Notes: generated from the letters alone by a model not told the origin. Counted from the stretch's first letter, positions 11,113 to 23,141 are shown. The stretch: DNA of 55,406 nt from Balamuthia mandrillaris (GCA_031835245.1 JAVKOQ010000337.1:1-55406); one strand, 5' to 3'. Translations and numbers: made by a program.

Positions 11113-11859
11113 ATGGGAAGACGCTCGGGCTTTGGTTCATCTCGAAGGACTACCACGCGGACAGCTACGCCCTCACGCTCTGCCCCCGCTCCGGCTCCCC
11201 GGAAGCAGGCTGCCCCTCCTGCCCCTACGCCTACACCAACCCCTACCGCCGCCACGACGCCAATGGCTCCACAACGCGGTGGCTTTTTGAGGAATGTGGT
11301 ACGTGTATCCCCCTTTGCTACACTTTCACAAGAGGGTTTTATCAAAATCAAATAGAGATTAACTTTCATCTTCAACCTAGGCTGAATTGGGCACAGGTAT
11401 CGCTGTGGGCCATGTGGCTGGTCACGCCCTCGAAAATCTTTTCTTTGGAGGCCGACACGCCTCTCCAGAACAAATCCAGGAGGTGCAGAGGGAAGTTAAG
11501 AGCGGACCCTGCAGTGTTCAATATGAAGCCTTTGAACGCTGCCTCAAAGCCTCTGAGGATGATGCTAGCAAATGTGATTGGGCCTTTGATATGTTCAAGA
11601 CTTGTCAATTCGGTAATTGCCTCCCCTCTTCTGCTTTTCATTTCTTGTCTTTTGCCTCTTCTCTCTCTCTCTCTCTCTCTGTCATGATGATAAAATTCAA
11701 AGGTCTTGTTCGTCGGAACACGAATGACGATACTATACGGAATTTACCTGATCTAGACTCTTCTTTCACTGCTTTTTTTCCTCTTTTTACACCGGAGCAA
11801 CTAACTTTGTGATCACAGACGCTCGGGAAAAGGCCTCCTTTGATGAAATGAGACACTAA
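11113..11859 (+). CDS. CHCHD2/CHCHD10-like twin-CX9C mitochondrial protein
   Basis: Three exons (11113-11298, 11381-11612, 11819-11859) join to 152 residues. The N-terminus is basic and Ala/Pro-rich (MGRRSGFGSSRRTTTRTATP), as in this family's mitochondrial presequence. A Gly/Ala hydrophobic helix (GTGIAVGHVAGHALENLFF) follows. The CHCH domain near residues 105-140 has two CX9C pairs: CSVQYEAFERC and CDWAFDMFKTC. Known members (MIX17/CHCHD2/CHCHD10) sit in the intermembrane space and act on cristae organisation and respiratory stress responses. The gene length is typical. Intron 2 carries a short CT repeat. Confidence 0.88.
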
Positions 11860-12168
11860 ACTTAGAGATAGTTTGTTTTTGTTTGTTTGTTTTGCTAGAA
11901 AAGAATTGTTTCTGGCGTTTGTGAACATCTTATTGCGCCATAAACCTTCCTCAAACCTCTTTTCTTTCATTCTCCTTCGCTGAGTTTGCTTTCTTTTTCT
12001 TTTTAAGTCTCAGAAACGTTGGGAGAACTATTTTTGCTTCTATCTCGATTTTTCGTGCTGTGTTCGCTTTTGCACCCGTTGGCCACAGAACTAGTACAAT
12101 TGCCACGTAGGCATCTTGTCGGTTTAGAAGAAACGCGCAAGAAGGGAAAGCTCATTCGAGCGAAGGGG
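11860..12168. other. Intergenic region
   Basis: No gene seen. T-rich, with TTTG repeats near 11875-11890; probably the 3' UTR of the CHCHD2-like gene and the leader of the next gene. Confidence 0.5.
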
Positions 12169-13864
12169 ATGGCTGCCAACGAGACCAGTAGGGATGAGCT
12201 GTTGAAGCTGGGCAGAAAGGTTTGTGTGAGTGTTTGCTGAAAATGAAACCCGGTCGCTGATCTGGATTCGCAAAGTTGTTAGAGGAGGGGAGAGAACGAT
12301 ACAAGAAGAAGGTTCAAGCAACTGACCTTAGAGCTCCTGTAGCTGAGATCAGTCCCAACAAGCCGTTCTTCAGGTGCTATTGCCTTAGTATAAACACACC
12401 ACCTTGTAATCGCCGAACTGACCGGCCTTTCCTTTCCTTTCCTTTCAGCCAGCTAGCGGCTCTACAGCGTGAAGGTTCATCAACGGGAGGTTGTTGTCTC
12501 CTCCATTGGCGAACAGGTTAGGGGCTCTAAAAGGCAATGGTGCCCCCATCCACAGCGATGAAAGACGGGAGGTGCCCGAGCAAGGGTTGCGGTTCAAAGT
12601 GGCAGTACAGGACAGGCGAATTGCCGCGTTGCTTGCCCGAGTGACACAACTGGAGACCAGAGTTAAGGATGTTGAGGCGGAGAAAGAGGAGGCGGTTACA
12701 AAGGAGGTGATGAAGAGAAAGGAGGAAGTGGCGCAACTTCAAGAAGAAATGGTGGAGCGCAAAAAGAACTTAGCTCAAGTAGTTGCTAAGTTGCAATTAG
12801 AGCTAGCAGATGCTAGACGACAGCACGCCAAAGCTACACAAGAGACGCAACGGACAATGGAAGAGTTGGCAGAGAGAGAAAAGCAGCTAACGAAGATGAA
12901 GGAAGAGACGGAATTGAACAGCCAACATATAAGACGCGTTGTTATGTTGGAACAGACGATAGAGATGCGTGATAGAGAGATTGGGAAACTGAAAGAGGCG
13001 ACGCAAGAAGCCTGGGCTAAGAACGAAGAGACAAAGACAGAACTGACGACGAAAACGGAAGAACTTGTCCAGGTTCAGCAACGCAACAACGAAAGCGAAG
13101 CTCAGATCAAAACGATGGCTGAACTTCTTGCCAAAGAAATACAGAGGAACAAGAAACTTATGGAAGGAATGAAAGGCAGCAAAGGGCAGAATGCATCCAA
13201 GGTGAGGGAGCTACAACACACTGTTGGGCAGCTTCAAATGAAGCTGGAGGAAGTGTGGGCGACAAAAGAACAAACAGAAAAGAAGCTTCAACTACTCACT
13301 GAAGAGAACTTGGAGTTGAAAGAACAAACCGCTGCTTTAAAAGAAATGAAAGTAAATGACGTCGAACAAGAAACGGAAGGGGGACAGAAGCCTGAAAATA
13401 GTATTCAGATGACGCTAACCATGACTAACGACCAAGAGAAAGTGAAGAAGTTGGAACAAAGCAACGAACAGTTGATGGAACAACTGAGAGAGCAACGCAA
13501 GCAGATCGTGGTTCTTATGCAAAGCAAAAACGAGACGATGAGTCAGTTATCAGCTGAGGTCAGCAGGTCTGGCGCACTGATCAGAGAAAACCAACGACTG
13601 CAGGCAGCTCTTCTCGGCTACAAGAACCAGCCTCACCGCAGCTCCGAGATGGGATGTGAATCTGAGGAGAAGACTTCCACTCAAAGCAGCAATCATGCCG
13701 AAACCCTCGCACCAGCGAACGAGGCCCCTCAAGTTCCACCTACCCCTCCTTCTCTATTGACCGAAGGAACTGCAATGCAAGGCACCCAACTCGACACCCC
13801 AGTACAACCAACAGATGCTCGTGTTGGGTGGATGTCTTGGCTTTGGGGTTCTTCTGAAAGCTAA
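12169..13864 (+). CDS. Long coiled-coil protein of unknown function
   Basis: Three exons (12169-12219, 12276-12373, 12517-13864) join in frame to 498 residues starting MAANETSRDELLKLGRK. About residues 80-390 are one long coiled coil of Glu/Lys/Gln-rich heptads (for example VTQLETRVKDVEAEKEE and LQLELADARRQHAK). The C-terminus is a Pro/Thr-rich linker ending in the Trp-rich VGWMSWLWGSSES, which could insert in a membrane surface. No catalytic motif is visible. Golgin- or tether-like proteins have this build, but there is no GRIP or other diagnostic domain. A small extra exon around 12449-12489 looks coding by eye but breaks the frame, so it was left out. Confidence 0.75.
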
Positions 13865-14130
13865 GTGCTTCTGTGGGATGGCTGATCTCTTTATAAGGAG
13901 TGAGCTCCTACCTCGTCGACACGAACTAAGACAAGCTTCCGTCCATCACACCCGATGGCAACGCTCAACCTGCAGGCCGACCGAATGGCCTTGTTCAAAC
14001 ATGGATGACAAATGCCTCCACAAAGATACACGGGGCCAGGCGTTACGTATAGATAAAATAAATAAAAGAGAGAAAATAATTATTCCAAAAAAACTGAGCA
14101 ACAGTGCGCAAAAGGGGTGCAGCGCGCGCT
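13865..14130. other. Intergenic spacer
   Basis: No gene seen. Contains a short A/T-rich stretch (14050-14095) that may be the 3' end signal of the coiled-coil gene. Confidence 0.4.
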
Positions 14131-15265
14131 ATGGAAGAAGAAGATGTTTCCCTCCCAGAAGAATGTTTTTTCTTTCAAGGTAAGGAAGGAGCCAAACGAC
14201 TAGTGCCGCATTATTGGGACGGAGAGCGCTGGAGCCCTGTCAAGACTCCACGGCAGGTAGTTTGCGACCCTCTAGGGGGACTAAAGAGAACACAAGAAGA
14301 ATACAATGCAGGGTCAGTCGTTGGGTTGGTCACGTATAACGTTTGGTTTGGAAAGTTTCATGTGGAAGAGAGGATGAAGGCTCTTGGTGAGCTCATCAGC
14401 AGCCTGCAGCCCGAGTTTGTTGCACTTCAGGAAGTAAACCCCCATATCAACGAACTGTTGCTGTCCCAACCGTGGACGCACGAATACTACGTTTCGGATC
14501 CGTTGGGCAAAGAGCTGAACGGCTATGGCGTGATGTTACTCTCCAAGCTCCCTTTTCACGAGCTCATCGTCCAAGACTTTCCCACACGACTCGGTAGGAG
14601 AGCCCTTCTGGGGACGGTGCTCTTGCCTTCCTCTTCCTCGTTGCAAGCACCGACACAACGCGCCTTGGTTTTGGGGACGTTCCACCTCGAAAGCTACAAG
14701 CCCGACGTCGAGTGGCGACGACAACAGGTAGGCATGTTACACGACTTGACCAAAGACTGTCCTCGTGTGTTGCTCTGTGGAGACACCAACTTTGCGTCTG
14801 ACCGCGAAGCTGTTGGATTCGGACCTCGGTACCCCCCTTACCCTCGCCGTCTCTCTGAATTTGTTTTTGAGCAAGCGCTACAAAGCACTTTATTCTTGCT
14901 GATGGTGTTGTTAACCGTACTTTTTTTGTTCTTCATGCCCAAGGTTCAAAGACGCTTGGCACACATTGCATCCGAATGACCCCGGAGTTACGGTTGGTGA
15001 GGCGAATTCGTTCATGGGGCAGCCTACCCAGAAGCCGGCAGATGAACCACAACCAACCTCCAACAAGGGGTTTTGGGTCTCTCTCAAAGAAACAGTTTTC
15101 CCTCCACCAAAACAGCCGGTGTTCAACCGCCGTTTGGATCGTGTAGTCTACACTCATGCCACCATAGAACCTTGCTCAGCGCAGGTCATAGGCAAAGAAC
15201 CTTTCGTAGAGGGCGTGTGGCCGTCAGACCACTACGGTCTGCACACGATGATGAAGATGGTGTGA
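14131..15265 (+). CDS. TDP2-like endonuclease/exonuclease/phosphatase-fold phosphodiesterase (copy 1)
   Basis: Two exons (14131-14828 and 14944-15265) join to 339 residues. All signature motifs of the Mg-dependent EEP fold as used by tyrosyl-DNA phosphodiesterase 2 are present in order: TYNVWFGKF, FVALQEVNP, GYGVMLLSKLP, GDTNF and WPSDHYGL. TDP2 releases topoisomerase II trapped on DNA 5' ends. The N-terminal 60 residues (PHYWDGERWSPV) are not part of the fold. A second member lies at 39456-40978 in this window. I chose the ATG at 14131, the first in frame. Other EEP relatives (for example a generic endonuclease) remain possible, but TYNVW...LQEV...GDTN...SDH is the TDP2 pattern. Confidence 0.85.
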
Positions 15266-15663
15266 AGAAGCCGTACCTCCGCAAGAGGCTTTGTCACAAC
15301 AACGGACAAATTTGACAAATTAGCATTTGTATTACTGAAAAGTAACTGGAATTCCTGACGTTCCGCAGTTATGATCATTTTTGGACTTTGTCGGATCCCC
15401 TGTTTGCCCCAGCTTTCATTTGGTATCCATTAAGATCGCCTGGAATTAATAACTAACTTCTTCACACCAAAAAGTTTACTTTTACAGTAATCTCGTGAGA
15501 ATGCGTATCGGTTAGATTCTGCCAATCAGATCAGCCTGGATTATCTCCTCCATATCTTGTCAAGCAACACGGAAGAAAGCTGCCAAACAGAGAGAAATAA
15601 ACGCAAAAACGTAGCATAGGAGTAGCACGGAAGAAGAAGAGAGAACAGAAGGACACTGATCCA
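15266..15663. other. Intergenic region without recognisable feature
   Basis: I see no coding sequence, RNA gene or repeat. It contains the end of the TDP2-like transcript and the leader of the next gene. Confidence 0.5.
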
Positions 15664-17059
15664 ATGCTTTCTGCATCTACCGAGGCCAACGGCGTCACTG
15701 CCAAGACGAAAGCCAAGCAAAGAAGATCAGAGGAAGACAGCGCTACTACCATTACTCCACCAGATGTGCCTCCTCCTGCGGTTCCTCCAAGCTTTCCCTC
15801 GGAAGACTTGGCAAAGTTGGATCAGGTAGCGAGCGACTGGGCTTGTCCCCATGACCTAATGATGGTTGTTAACGTTCCTTCCTGAAACAGCACTCCAGAG
15901 CTCAGATAGAACACATCAAGGTATTGAGTAGTTGCCTGGATGAATTTTATACGAAGTTGGACACCGAGAAAGCACGCAACGAAACTCTGACAGCAGAAAA
16001 CGGGCGCCTGCATCGCCAGCTGAAACTGCAAGAAGAAGCCTCAAAACAGGTCTTCAACTTTCTCAAGAAGGTACTGTCGTTTTTTTGAAGCAGCACAAGA
16101 CAAAACAGGCTAACACTTATCAGAACGATGAACTGCAAACCCATTTGGATGTCTTACACAAAAACGCAGCTGAGCTCAGGGTGGTAGGTTTTTTTTTTGC
16201 CATAACCTTCACAGTTTGTCACTGACATCTACCATCGATGGCCCTTTTAAAGAAACACGAGTTCCAGTTGACATCATGCGAAGAGAAATTACAGAAAACG
16301 ATGGGGGAGTTGTCTCGCCAGGTATCCGAAGGTTTTTATAAATATCTCCATTCAGCTGAACGTTGAAACCGATTCGAAATCTCAACTCCCTCATAATACT
16401 CAGGTCTAGAAAGAGAGCGAGAGTTACAGTTGGCACAAGAGGAAGAAAGTACCAGAGTGAACTCGAGCTTGCAACATAAAGACGTTGAAATCACTCAACT
16501 GAAAGAAGAGCTGTCAACGCTTCAAAGCTTCCGAAAGCAAGAAGAGCAACGAACGTTAGATCGGCTGGTTAGCGTGGAGAAGCAGCTGGAAGAGAAGAAT
16601 TTAGAAATACAACGCCTACGCAGGGAGCTCTCAGATGCAACAATGGCTCATGAGCGGCAATTACAGCAAGCAAGAATGAAAGTATGTTGCTCTCCTCCAA
16701 TTTTTTCCTCTTCTCCGCACTAATACCCTTTTTTATTTCGGCTTTATCCGCGTTTATGAAGTATGAGGAGCATTTGTTGCAGATCTCGGCCGAGGGAAGA
16801 GCGGGCGGTGCCACCAGAAATGGAGATGAGTATTGGCGACAAAAACTGATGACCCAAAAGGTACATTTTTAGTGTGTCCTCTTCCTGGTAGAATGCCCAC
16901 TCTCGCTCTTACCAACTACCTATCTCCATCATCAATGCATATCAACAGCGCGAGCATGAGGCAGAACTGGCAGCCCTCCGACAACAGCTGGAAGAGAAAA
17001 CCAACAACCCACGGCCCACGAAACGGACTAAGCGGCCCCAATCTGATGATGCCACATAG
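15664..17059 (+). CDS. Coiled-coil protein of unknown function (seven exons)
   Basis: Seven exons (15664-15825, 15891-16070, 16124-16183, 16253-16331, 16404-16681, 16762-16860, 16949-17059) join to 322 residues. The N-terminus is Pro-rich (PPDVPPPAVPP). The remainder is an almost unbroken coiled coil (LSSCLDEFYTKLDTEKARNE, LQKTMGELSRQVSEG, QLEEKNLEIQRLRREL) that ends in a basic tail (PRPTKRTKRPQSDD). No enzymatic motif. The basic tail could be a nuclear localisation signal or a nucleic-acid contact; that is a guess. The gene is convergent with UBA3, with 163 bp between the two stops. Confidence 0.8.
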
Positions 17060-17222
17060 CAGTTATCCTGCTCCATCGCTGTGCGCTTACGTTCGCAGCT
17101 TCTCTGTAAAGACCCTATTTTTTGACGCATAACTTATTTTCGCTCTCCCGTTCTTTCTTTTACAGACGATTTGCTTTTGCTTTGAATTTTTTTCTCTCAA
17201 ACAAAACGGAAGAAACAGGAAT

Positions 17223-19006
17223 TTAGTTGCTGCTAGACGAAGACTGTTTGAAAGAAACCTGGATGATGATTGCACGGCCAGGCAAGTTCGGATCCACGAT
17301 GGACAGTTGGCTGCCATGTTGTACAAACTTCTCCAACGGCTCCGCAAGGTTGGGTCTGGTTTTCTTTTCTAGGGCAGGAGGAGCTTGCAAGTACAAGTTT
17401 ACTCCAGTGTCAGCACAACGCACGCTGGGCCTCGTAAGCTGCAAAGTGCTGTCCGCTTTGAGAGCGTCCAAGAACTCCTCCACCTTCTGCTCAGGGTCCA
17501 CAGGCCACACGATGGTGTTTTCCACGTTGCTGCAACCCAAACAGTTCTCCTTCCTTTCGTACTCAAAAGTAAATGTATACACTCCTGCATTTTGCACCTT
17601 TTTAGTTGTCTTATCGACACGAGAGAAGAGAGAGCGAGAGAGAGAGAGAACAAGAGAGAGAACAAGAGAGAGATACACACCTGTGCTGCCGGTGTACATC
17701 ATGTAGTTGTTGAGGTAGCCGCTAGCGTTGGTGGCAAACTTGAGAGCTTCGTTGGCGCAGACAGCAGCAATGACAGCGTTGGTGGAGGCGATGGCGGGAA
17801 TGATGTTCTTAACGACACCCTTGGTCAGCCTTGTCGTCACTCCCTTGATATCAAATTCATGGGCCCTCTTCTGAGCGACCTCGTACATCCATTTCAAGTG
17901 CAGAGAGTCATCCATGTCGGGTTTTGTGTCTATTGTTAAAAGCCCGTTAGGCAACAGGCAAATATGAGAGAGAGAGAGAGAGAGAGAAAGAGTACCAGGG
18001 CCGAAAGGTTTATCCTGAGGCCATTTAATGATGCGAGCATACTCAATGCAATGCTCAGGGCGACGAGGAGTGTTGGCAATAGTACATATCTGGAAGGTGT
18101 TGCGAGGAGGAAAGAGGGAGAGTGAACATTCGAAGCAGGCAGTGATGCCTGGCAATATGATCCTGGCCTGTCCCTTGAAACCTTCGGTACCACCATCGAT
18201 CATGGGAATAATGGTATCAGGGTCGATGTTGCCCTCGTCGTCGATGTTGACCATGCCCACCAACACCGAGTTCATGTACCTACGTGCCTCGATAGAGTCC
18301 AACCCGCAGATGACCAGGTTGAATTGGGCATAAAAGTCATCGTCTTTGTCTTGGATCTTGCAAAAGTGTCTAAAGGACAGAGCCAAGTGAGTGAGCAACT
18401 TCAGCAGATCAAGTAAACAGGGAGAAGGAAAAAGACGGTACGGTGTAACATGACAACCAGGAATCCTTTCGTTGATGAAACGGGCAGCAACCTCAGCCTT
18501 TGGTTTGCCAACGTCGTCTTGCCTATTTGTTTGTGAAGCAACATGGTGTGAGCTGGCCAATACATAACAAAAAGTACCAAACTAGGAAACCAACCTGAAC
18601 AAGAATTGACGGTTGAGGTTAGAAATGTCGATGGTGTCCATGTCGATCACCTCAATGTCACGGAAACCGGACAAGGCCAAGTCCTTCAACAACTCGCAGC
18701 CCAGACCGCCGGCACCGATCACCAGGAGCTTGCAGTTAGGGTCTCCACGGTCATTTTCGAGTGCCCTCAAGTAGTTTTTCAGCTGGCACAAGACACAAAT
18801 TAAACAAGAGGGCAAACAAACAACAAAGAAAGAAAAACAAGCCAAAGAGAAACACGCTATCGTAATCAGCCACTCAGAACCCAAAAAAAAAATACCTTTG
18901 GGGATTCGGCGGTGTCTGGTTCGAAGCCCTCGCCAGCGTAGGGACCGTCCCTTTCCAACAGCTTGTACACGTGATCCCACCTTCCTTCGGGTTCTACAAT
19001 GTCCAT
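17223..19006 (-). CDS. UBA3: NEDD8-activating enzyme E1 catalytic subunit (UBA3)
   Basis: Six exons (18896-19006, 18595-18782, 18442-18522, 17996-18369, 17681-17929, 17223-17584) join to 454 residues, close to the size of known UBA3. The adenylation domain has the nucleotide loop [12 protein letters not shown] and the [18 protein letters not shown] block. It is followed by [12 protein letters not shown] and [15 protein letters not shown]. The catalytic Cys is in [10 protein letters not shown]. Zinc-binding Cys residues occur in ITACFECSL and ENCLGCSN. The C-terminal ubiquitin-like fold ([10 protein letters not shown]) recruits the UBC12-type E2. With its partner APPBP1/NAE1 it adenylates NEDD8 and passes it to E2 for cullin activation. 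Introns 4 and 5 carry GA repeats on the plus strand. Confidence 0.95.
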
Positions 19007-19378
19007 CGTTGTTTTGTCTCTCTCTTCTTTTGTGCCAACGAAAAAAAAAAAAGTAAAGGTCTTTTGCTACCCCTTTCTTTTCCTTCTCTCCCAATTTATT
19101 TTCGCCACTACTTTCTTTTTCTGTTAATCGCAAGGGGGGTGAGGTTGATTCCGCGAGGTTTACATTTTCGTGACGACGCGGTAATGCTTAGCAGGAGGCC
19201 TGCACCAAACGACCAGTTGTTGTTGTCACCAGGCAATTTGAGTTTATTTAAATTTCTATTTTTTTTTTTTGTTTTGGTGTAACGCAGCAACCAACGGAGA
19301 TAACCACACTGGGTGGAACACCTTTTCTTGTTGTTTGCTGTCTCTCCTCCCCGCTTCCCGTTGTTACAGAAGAGAGAG
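19007..19378. other. Divergent promoter between UBA3 and MOB1
   Basis: No gene. Contains TGACGACGCG at 19171-19180, one base different from the TGACGACACG motif found upstream of three other gene starts here. Confidence 0.5.
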
Positions 19379-20378
19379 ATGAGTCGCTTTGGTCTTGGGT
19401 AAGTCTTGTTGGTAAAGGATATATTTGCACAACACCAAAAAAAACCAAAATTATGTAATGCATATTTTTTGTTCTCTCTCTCTTCTTTCTTCTTTGTGGC
19501 ATACCGCACACACAGTAAGGCAAGCCGTACCTTTAAACCGATCAAGAAGATCCCCAAAGGAACCAAGCAGTATGAGCTCTCTCAGCAGGCCTTGATGACC
19601 CTTGGAACTGGCAACCTCCATCTTGCCGTCCGTTTGCCCGAAGGCGTTGACCTCAACGAATGGCTTCTTGTCAACAGTTCGTTTTTCTTATTCCATTTTT
19701 TTCTTTTTCTACTTCTCTCTCTCTCTCTCTCTCTCTCTCTGTTGTAGTTCTTGTGCTAAGACTGTTCCTTCCTTCCGCATGAAACCACGCCAGCGGTTGA
19801 CTTTTACAACCAGATTAGCATGCTGTATGGGGCTCTCGAGGAAAGCTGTACTGCCACCTCATGTCCTGTCATGTCCGCCGGTCCAAAGTACCGTCTTTGC
19901 TCCGCTCTCTCCTTCTTTCTCTCTGAGTCTTTTCCGTTACCTCTTCTCTTGTTTTCCTCTCTCTGCTCTCCACATTCTTCCCTTCTCTTCTTCTCCGCTT
20001 GTTCTCTTTTCCTCTTCTCTCCTGCGCTCTTCTTTTGCTGCTCTCTTACTCCTTCTCTTCCTACGCTTCTCTTGTTGGCTCCTTCTATTGAAAAGAGCGG
20101 AGTATTACTGGGCAGACGGAAAGGATGTGAAGAAAGCCATCCGCTGCTCCGCAAAGGAATATGCCGACTACCTCCTAACATGGGTCAAGAGCCTCATCGA
20201 TGACGAACAGGTCTTTCCCTCGAGCGTCGGTCAATCCTTTCCCAAAAACTTTAAAACGTTGATAGCCACCATCTTCAAGCGCCTCTTCCGGATCTACGCT
20301 CACATCTATCATTCTCACTTTCCGACCATTCAAGAACTTCAATTCCAGACACATCTCAACACTTCTTTTAAGGTTTGG

Positions 20379-20414
<36 letters not shown>

Positions 20415-20494
20415 TTTGTTTTCTCTCGGCTCTGTGTCTTCTATTCGCTTCTCTCTGCGCTCGATTACTCTTCCGTCTAACTCTCTCTTCTTTG

Positions 20495-20526
<32 letters not shown>

Positions 20527-20788
20527 CTCTTTTCTGTTTCTCTTCTCTTGCCTCTCTCGTTCACTTCTGCATAAACTAACCAACGAGCAGCACTTCATCT
20601 ACTTTGTGGACGAGTTTAAGCTAGTTAAGAAAAAGGAACTAAGTCCGATGGGAGAACTGGTGGAGGCTCTTCTCAAAAAGAAGATTGCGGCCTCCGGAGG
20701 AAGCGCCGGTTCTTCCTCTTCTACTTCCTCTGCTGCTCACGACGATGACGAGGAGGAAGAAGAGGAGGATGAGGAAGAAGAGGCCTAA
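19379..20788 (+). CDS. MOB1: MOB1 kinase activator
   Basis: Five exons (19379-19398, 19516-19676, 19794-19887, 20096-20372, 20591-20788) join to 249 residues. The sequence follows MOB1 almost throughout: FKPIKKIPKGTKQYEL, GTGNLHLAVRLPEG, DLNEWLLVNT, DFYNQISMLYG, CPVMSAGPK, EYYWADG, FPKNFKTLIATIFKRLFR and HIYHSHF. The zinc site uses the Cys of SCTATSCPVM with His in YAHIYHSHF. MOB1 binds and activates NDR/LATS kinases in mitotic exit and Hippo signalling. Unusual here is a C-terminal extension of about 35 residues, Ser-rich then acidic (Asp/Glu run), absent from animal MOB1. The gene is divergent from UBA3 and convergent with RRS1. Four introns are pyrimidine-rich with CT repeats. Confidence 0.95.
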
Positions 20789-20933
20789 AGAAAACACTTT
20801 GCTTCTCAGGTTTCACTCTGTTAGTAGTTTGTTGTGTTTGTGGATAATTCGAGTTTCTTTTCGCTGCATTTGTTTGTTATGGAGAAAGTAAAACAAAGAA
20901 GAACAATCAGAAAGAAGACGACAGAAAAGACTT

Positions 20934-22154
20934 TCAGCCCCTGTTCTTGCCTTTCTTTCCTTTGCCGCCACGAGGATTTCCTCTTCTTGCCGCGTTCTGT
21001 TTCTGTTCCTTGGCAATGGCCAAGTTGGCCGCCTTCTTCGCATCCACAACAGCCGTCTCCTTGCCCAACACCTGGTTCAACAAACCAAGGTTTCGTTTCT
21101 TCTCGTTCGAGCCTCCTTCTCCTTTCGTCTTTTGTTTGGTTGGCTCTACCACCGCATCAAACCTGCGTTTACCTCGTTGCACGGTGGCCGTCTTCTCGCT
21201 GGGGAGCCGCTCGTTGAACTTGCCCACGGAGGCAGTGGACTGATCCGCCAGCTCGATCTGTTTCTTCAGCAGGTTGACCTTCTCCTTGGAGTTGCCCTGT
21301 GTGGGCATGCTCTTGTTCTTGCTGGAGGGAACGGAACCAATGCCCATTTTCTTGGCCTCGAGTTGCATGGCCTCCAGGCGGTTCCGCTGCTCTCTCTTTT
21401 GTTGCTTCTGGATGCGCTCCTTCTTCTCCTGCCGCATCTTCTGGAAGGGGTCCTCGTAGGGGTCGTCCATCTTCTCGGCCTCCACCACCCAGGTGTCGGC
21501 CAGCTTGTCGTTGGCTCGTTTGTAGCCGTGGGCGCGCCTCCATTCCTTGTGCGTCTCGTCCCACACCAACTTGTCCTTCTTCTTCTTATGGATGCCCTTT
21601 GCCTCTGCGAACTTCTCCCACCGTGTTTGGGGTTTTTGCTCTGGAATCTAATTGAAGGCGGTTTCTGGTTAAAAATGGTGCAGCGGAGAGAGAGAAGAGA
21701 GGAGAAATAGAGAGCAAAGGGAAGAAGAGAAGAGAAAAGAAAAGAGAAGGCAAGAAGAGAATACGGGAGGAGAGAACGAACGTGTTTCTCTCGAGGAATG
21801 GCAGTGGTGCCGCGGGGAAGCTGCGCCAGGACCTCTCCTGATTGCTGTCGCTCGGTGGGGAGTGATAGTATTTTGTTCAACAACAATTGGACACAGTCAC
21901 GGCCTTCCTCCGCACAAAACGTGCTCGGGCCTTTCGACCTAACGCATAAAGAATCAATTGATGAAAATCCTTTTCTTTGGAAGATGGAAAAAAAATATAA
22001 AGCGAAGAAAAATGCCGTACCGCAATTCGGAGAGATCGATCGGTTGGCAAGCAAAGGCGGTGAGGTTTCCCAGGTCATACTCCAACCCCGGGTCTCTGTC
22101 CAACATCAAGGCAGGATCCGCCTTGGGCAGCTCGATTTTGGTGGGCTCTTCCAT
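20934..22154 (-). CDS. RRS1: Ribosome biogenesis regulatory protein RRS1
   Basis: Three exons (22021-22154, 21782-21938, 20934-21647) join to 334 residues. The N-terminal half carries the family signature: EYDLGNLTAF, QLLLNKILSLPTER, AQLPRGTTAIPREK and TRWEKFAEAKGIHKKKKDK followed by WRRAHGYKRAND and DPYEDPFQKMRQEKKER. The C-terminal half is Lys/Arg/Gln-rich and ends in a basic GGKGKKGKNRG tail. RRS1 works with RPF2 to load 5S RNP (5S rRNA, uL18, uL5) into the 60S precursor in the nucleolus. The ATG at 22154 was chosen as the first Met before the conserved block. The gene is convergent with MOB1 and divergent from the PSI-domain gene. Confidence 0.93.
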
Positions 22155-22579
22155 TCTGTGGCCGCTTGCCGTTCTTTTCTCCTTCTTTTCTTCCTTTTCG
22201 GTCTTTCTTCCTCTCTCCTGTCCTCTCTCCTGTCCTTTCCTTCTTTTTTCTCCTGCATCGTTTCCAAGGTAGCCACTCCTCCGTGCCCTCCGATCGTGCA
22301 GCAATGCTTCTCCAATGATGGTCATTTGCTGCTCCAATCGTGCAACCCAAAACGCCGTTTTGCTCGACGCGAAAAAGGAAAAAAGACACCGAAAAAAGAA
22401 GAGGCCGAGAAAATCAACGGCCAACACGCGGAACCTTCGTTTGTTGTGTTGTTGTGTGTCTCATCGATGAGCCCAGTGTTTGTGGCAAACACAACGGCCA
22501 CTGGTGGCGTTGTTGGTAAGAAGGAAGGAAAGAAGAGAAGCGAAGCGGCAAACGTTTGGACCAGAAAAAATAAACCTTG
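22155..22579. other. Divergent promoter between RRS1 and PSI-domain gene
   Basis: 425 bp without a convincing gene. Long open frames cross it on both strands but are low complexity (Arg/Glu or Ser/Phe) and have no domain. Confidence 0.5.
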
Positions 22580-23141
22580 ATGATGAGCGGCTGCTGGGTT
22601 CCTGGGGTGGTTGCTGCTTTGCTGTTGGCCATCCTTGGAGGCTGCTTGGCGGTTGGCGTTGACGTCGACCCCTGTCGGAAAGCTCGTTCCTGCGACTCTT
22701 GTGTACGTTGCGCTCGCTTCTCCTCCTCCTCTTCTCTTGCATCCTCCTTCCATCTCATCCAACTTGCCCACCACATGTTGCTGCAATCAGGTGACAATAT
22801 CACAGCGAAACCATTCGGTGGTGTGTGGTTGGTGTGGCAGCGCAGGCGATGAGGGCAAGTGCATCTCTTGCGTTAACAACACCTCTCCTTGCCCAAAGCC
22901 CGCTGAGTGCAAGAGCTCCTGGCACTGTAGCAACTGCCCCCCCGATAGCGCGGCCTGGCTGTTCTCCGTGGGGGCCATCATTGGCTTTGCTGCTGGCGGG
23001 GTGGTGCTGGGTGGCCTGCTGACGGCAGCGGGCGTTGCCCTTTGCTTGTGCTTCTGCACGCGGCGCAAGCGACGCACCATCTACGTGCCGGACTATCATC
23101 ACACCAGCACCGGCTACAGCAGGCTGCAGCAGTTTGAATAG
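22580..23141 (+). CDS. Small type I membrane protein with PSI-like Cys-rich domain
   Basis: Two exons (22580-22702 and 22791-23141) join to 157 residues. A signal peptide (GVVAALLLAILGGCLAVG) leads into a short Cys-rich ectodomain: DPCRKARSCDSC, VVCGWCGSAGDEGKC, ISC, SPCPKPAEC and HCSNC. The C-x-x-C...CGWC spacing resembles the PSI (plexin-semaphorin-integrin) fold. One membrane segment follows (FSVGAIIGFAAGGVVLGG), then CLCFC and a basic cytoplasmic tail of about 30 residues ending YSRLQQFE, with Tyr residues that could be a sorting signal. Similar small PSI-type proteins are common in amoebae but have no known function. Function is unknown. Confidence 0.72.

Noticed and set aside
12449-12489. 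Extra exon (AALQREGSS) in the first coiled-coil gene
   Set aside because: It breaks the frame with the next exon, while direct splicing from 12373 to 12517 keeps it.
21132-21710. Plus-strand Leu-rich frame opposite RRS1 exon 3
   Set aside because: Antisense of the Gln/Lys/Glu-rich RRS1 frame; no independent support.
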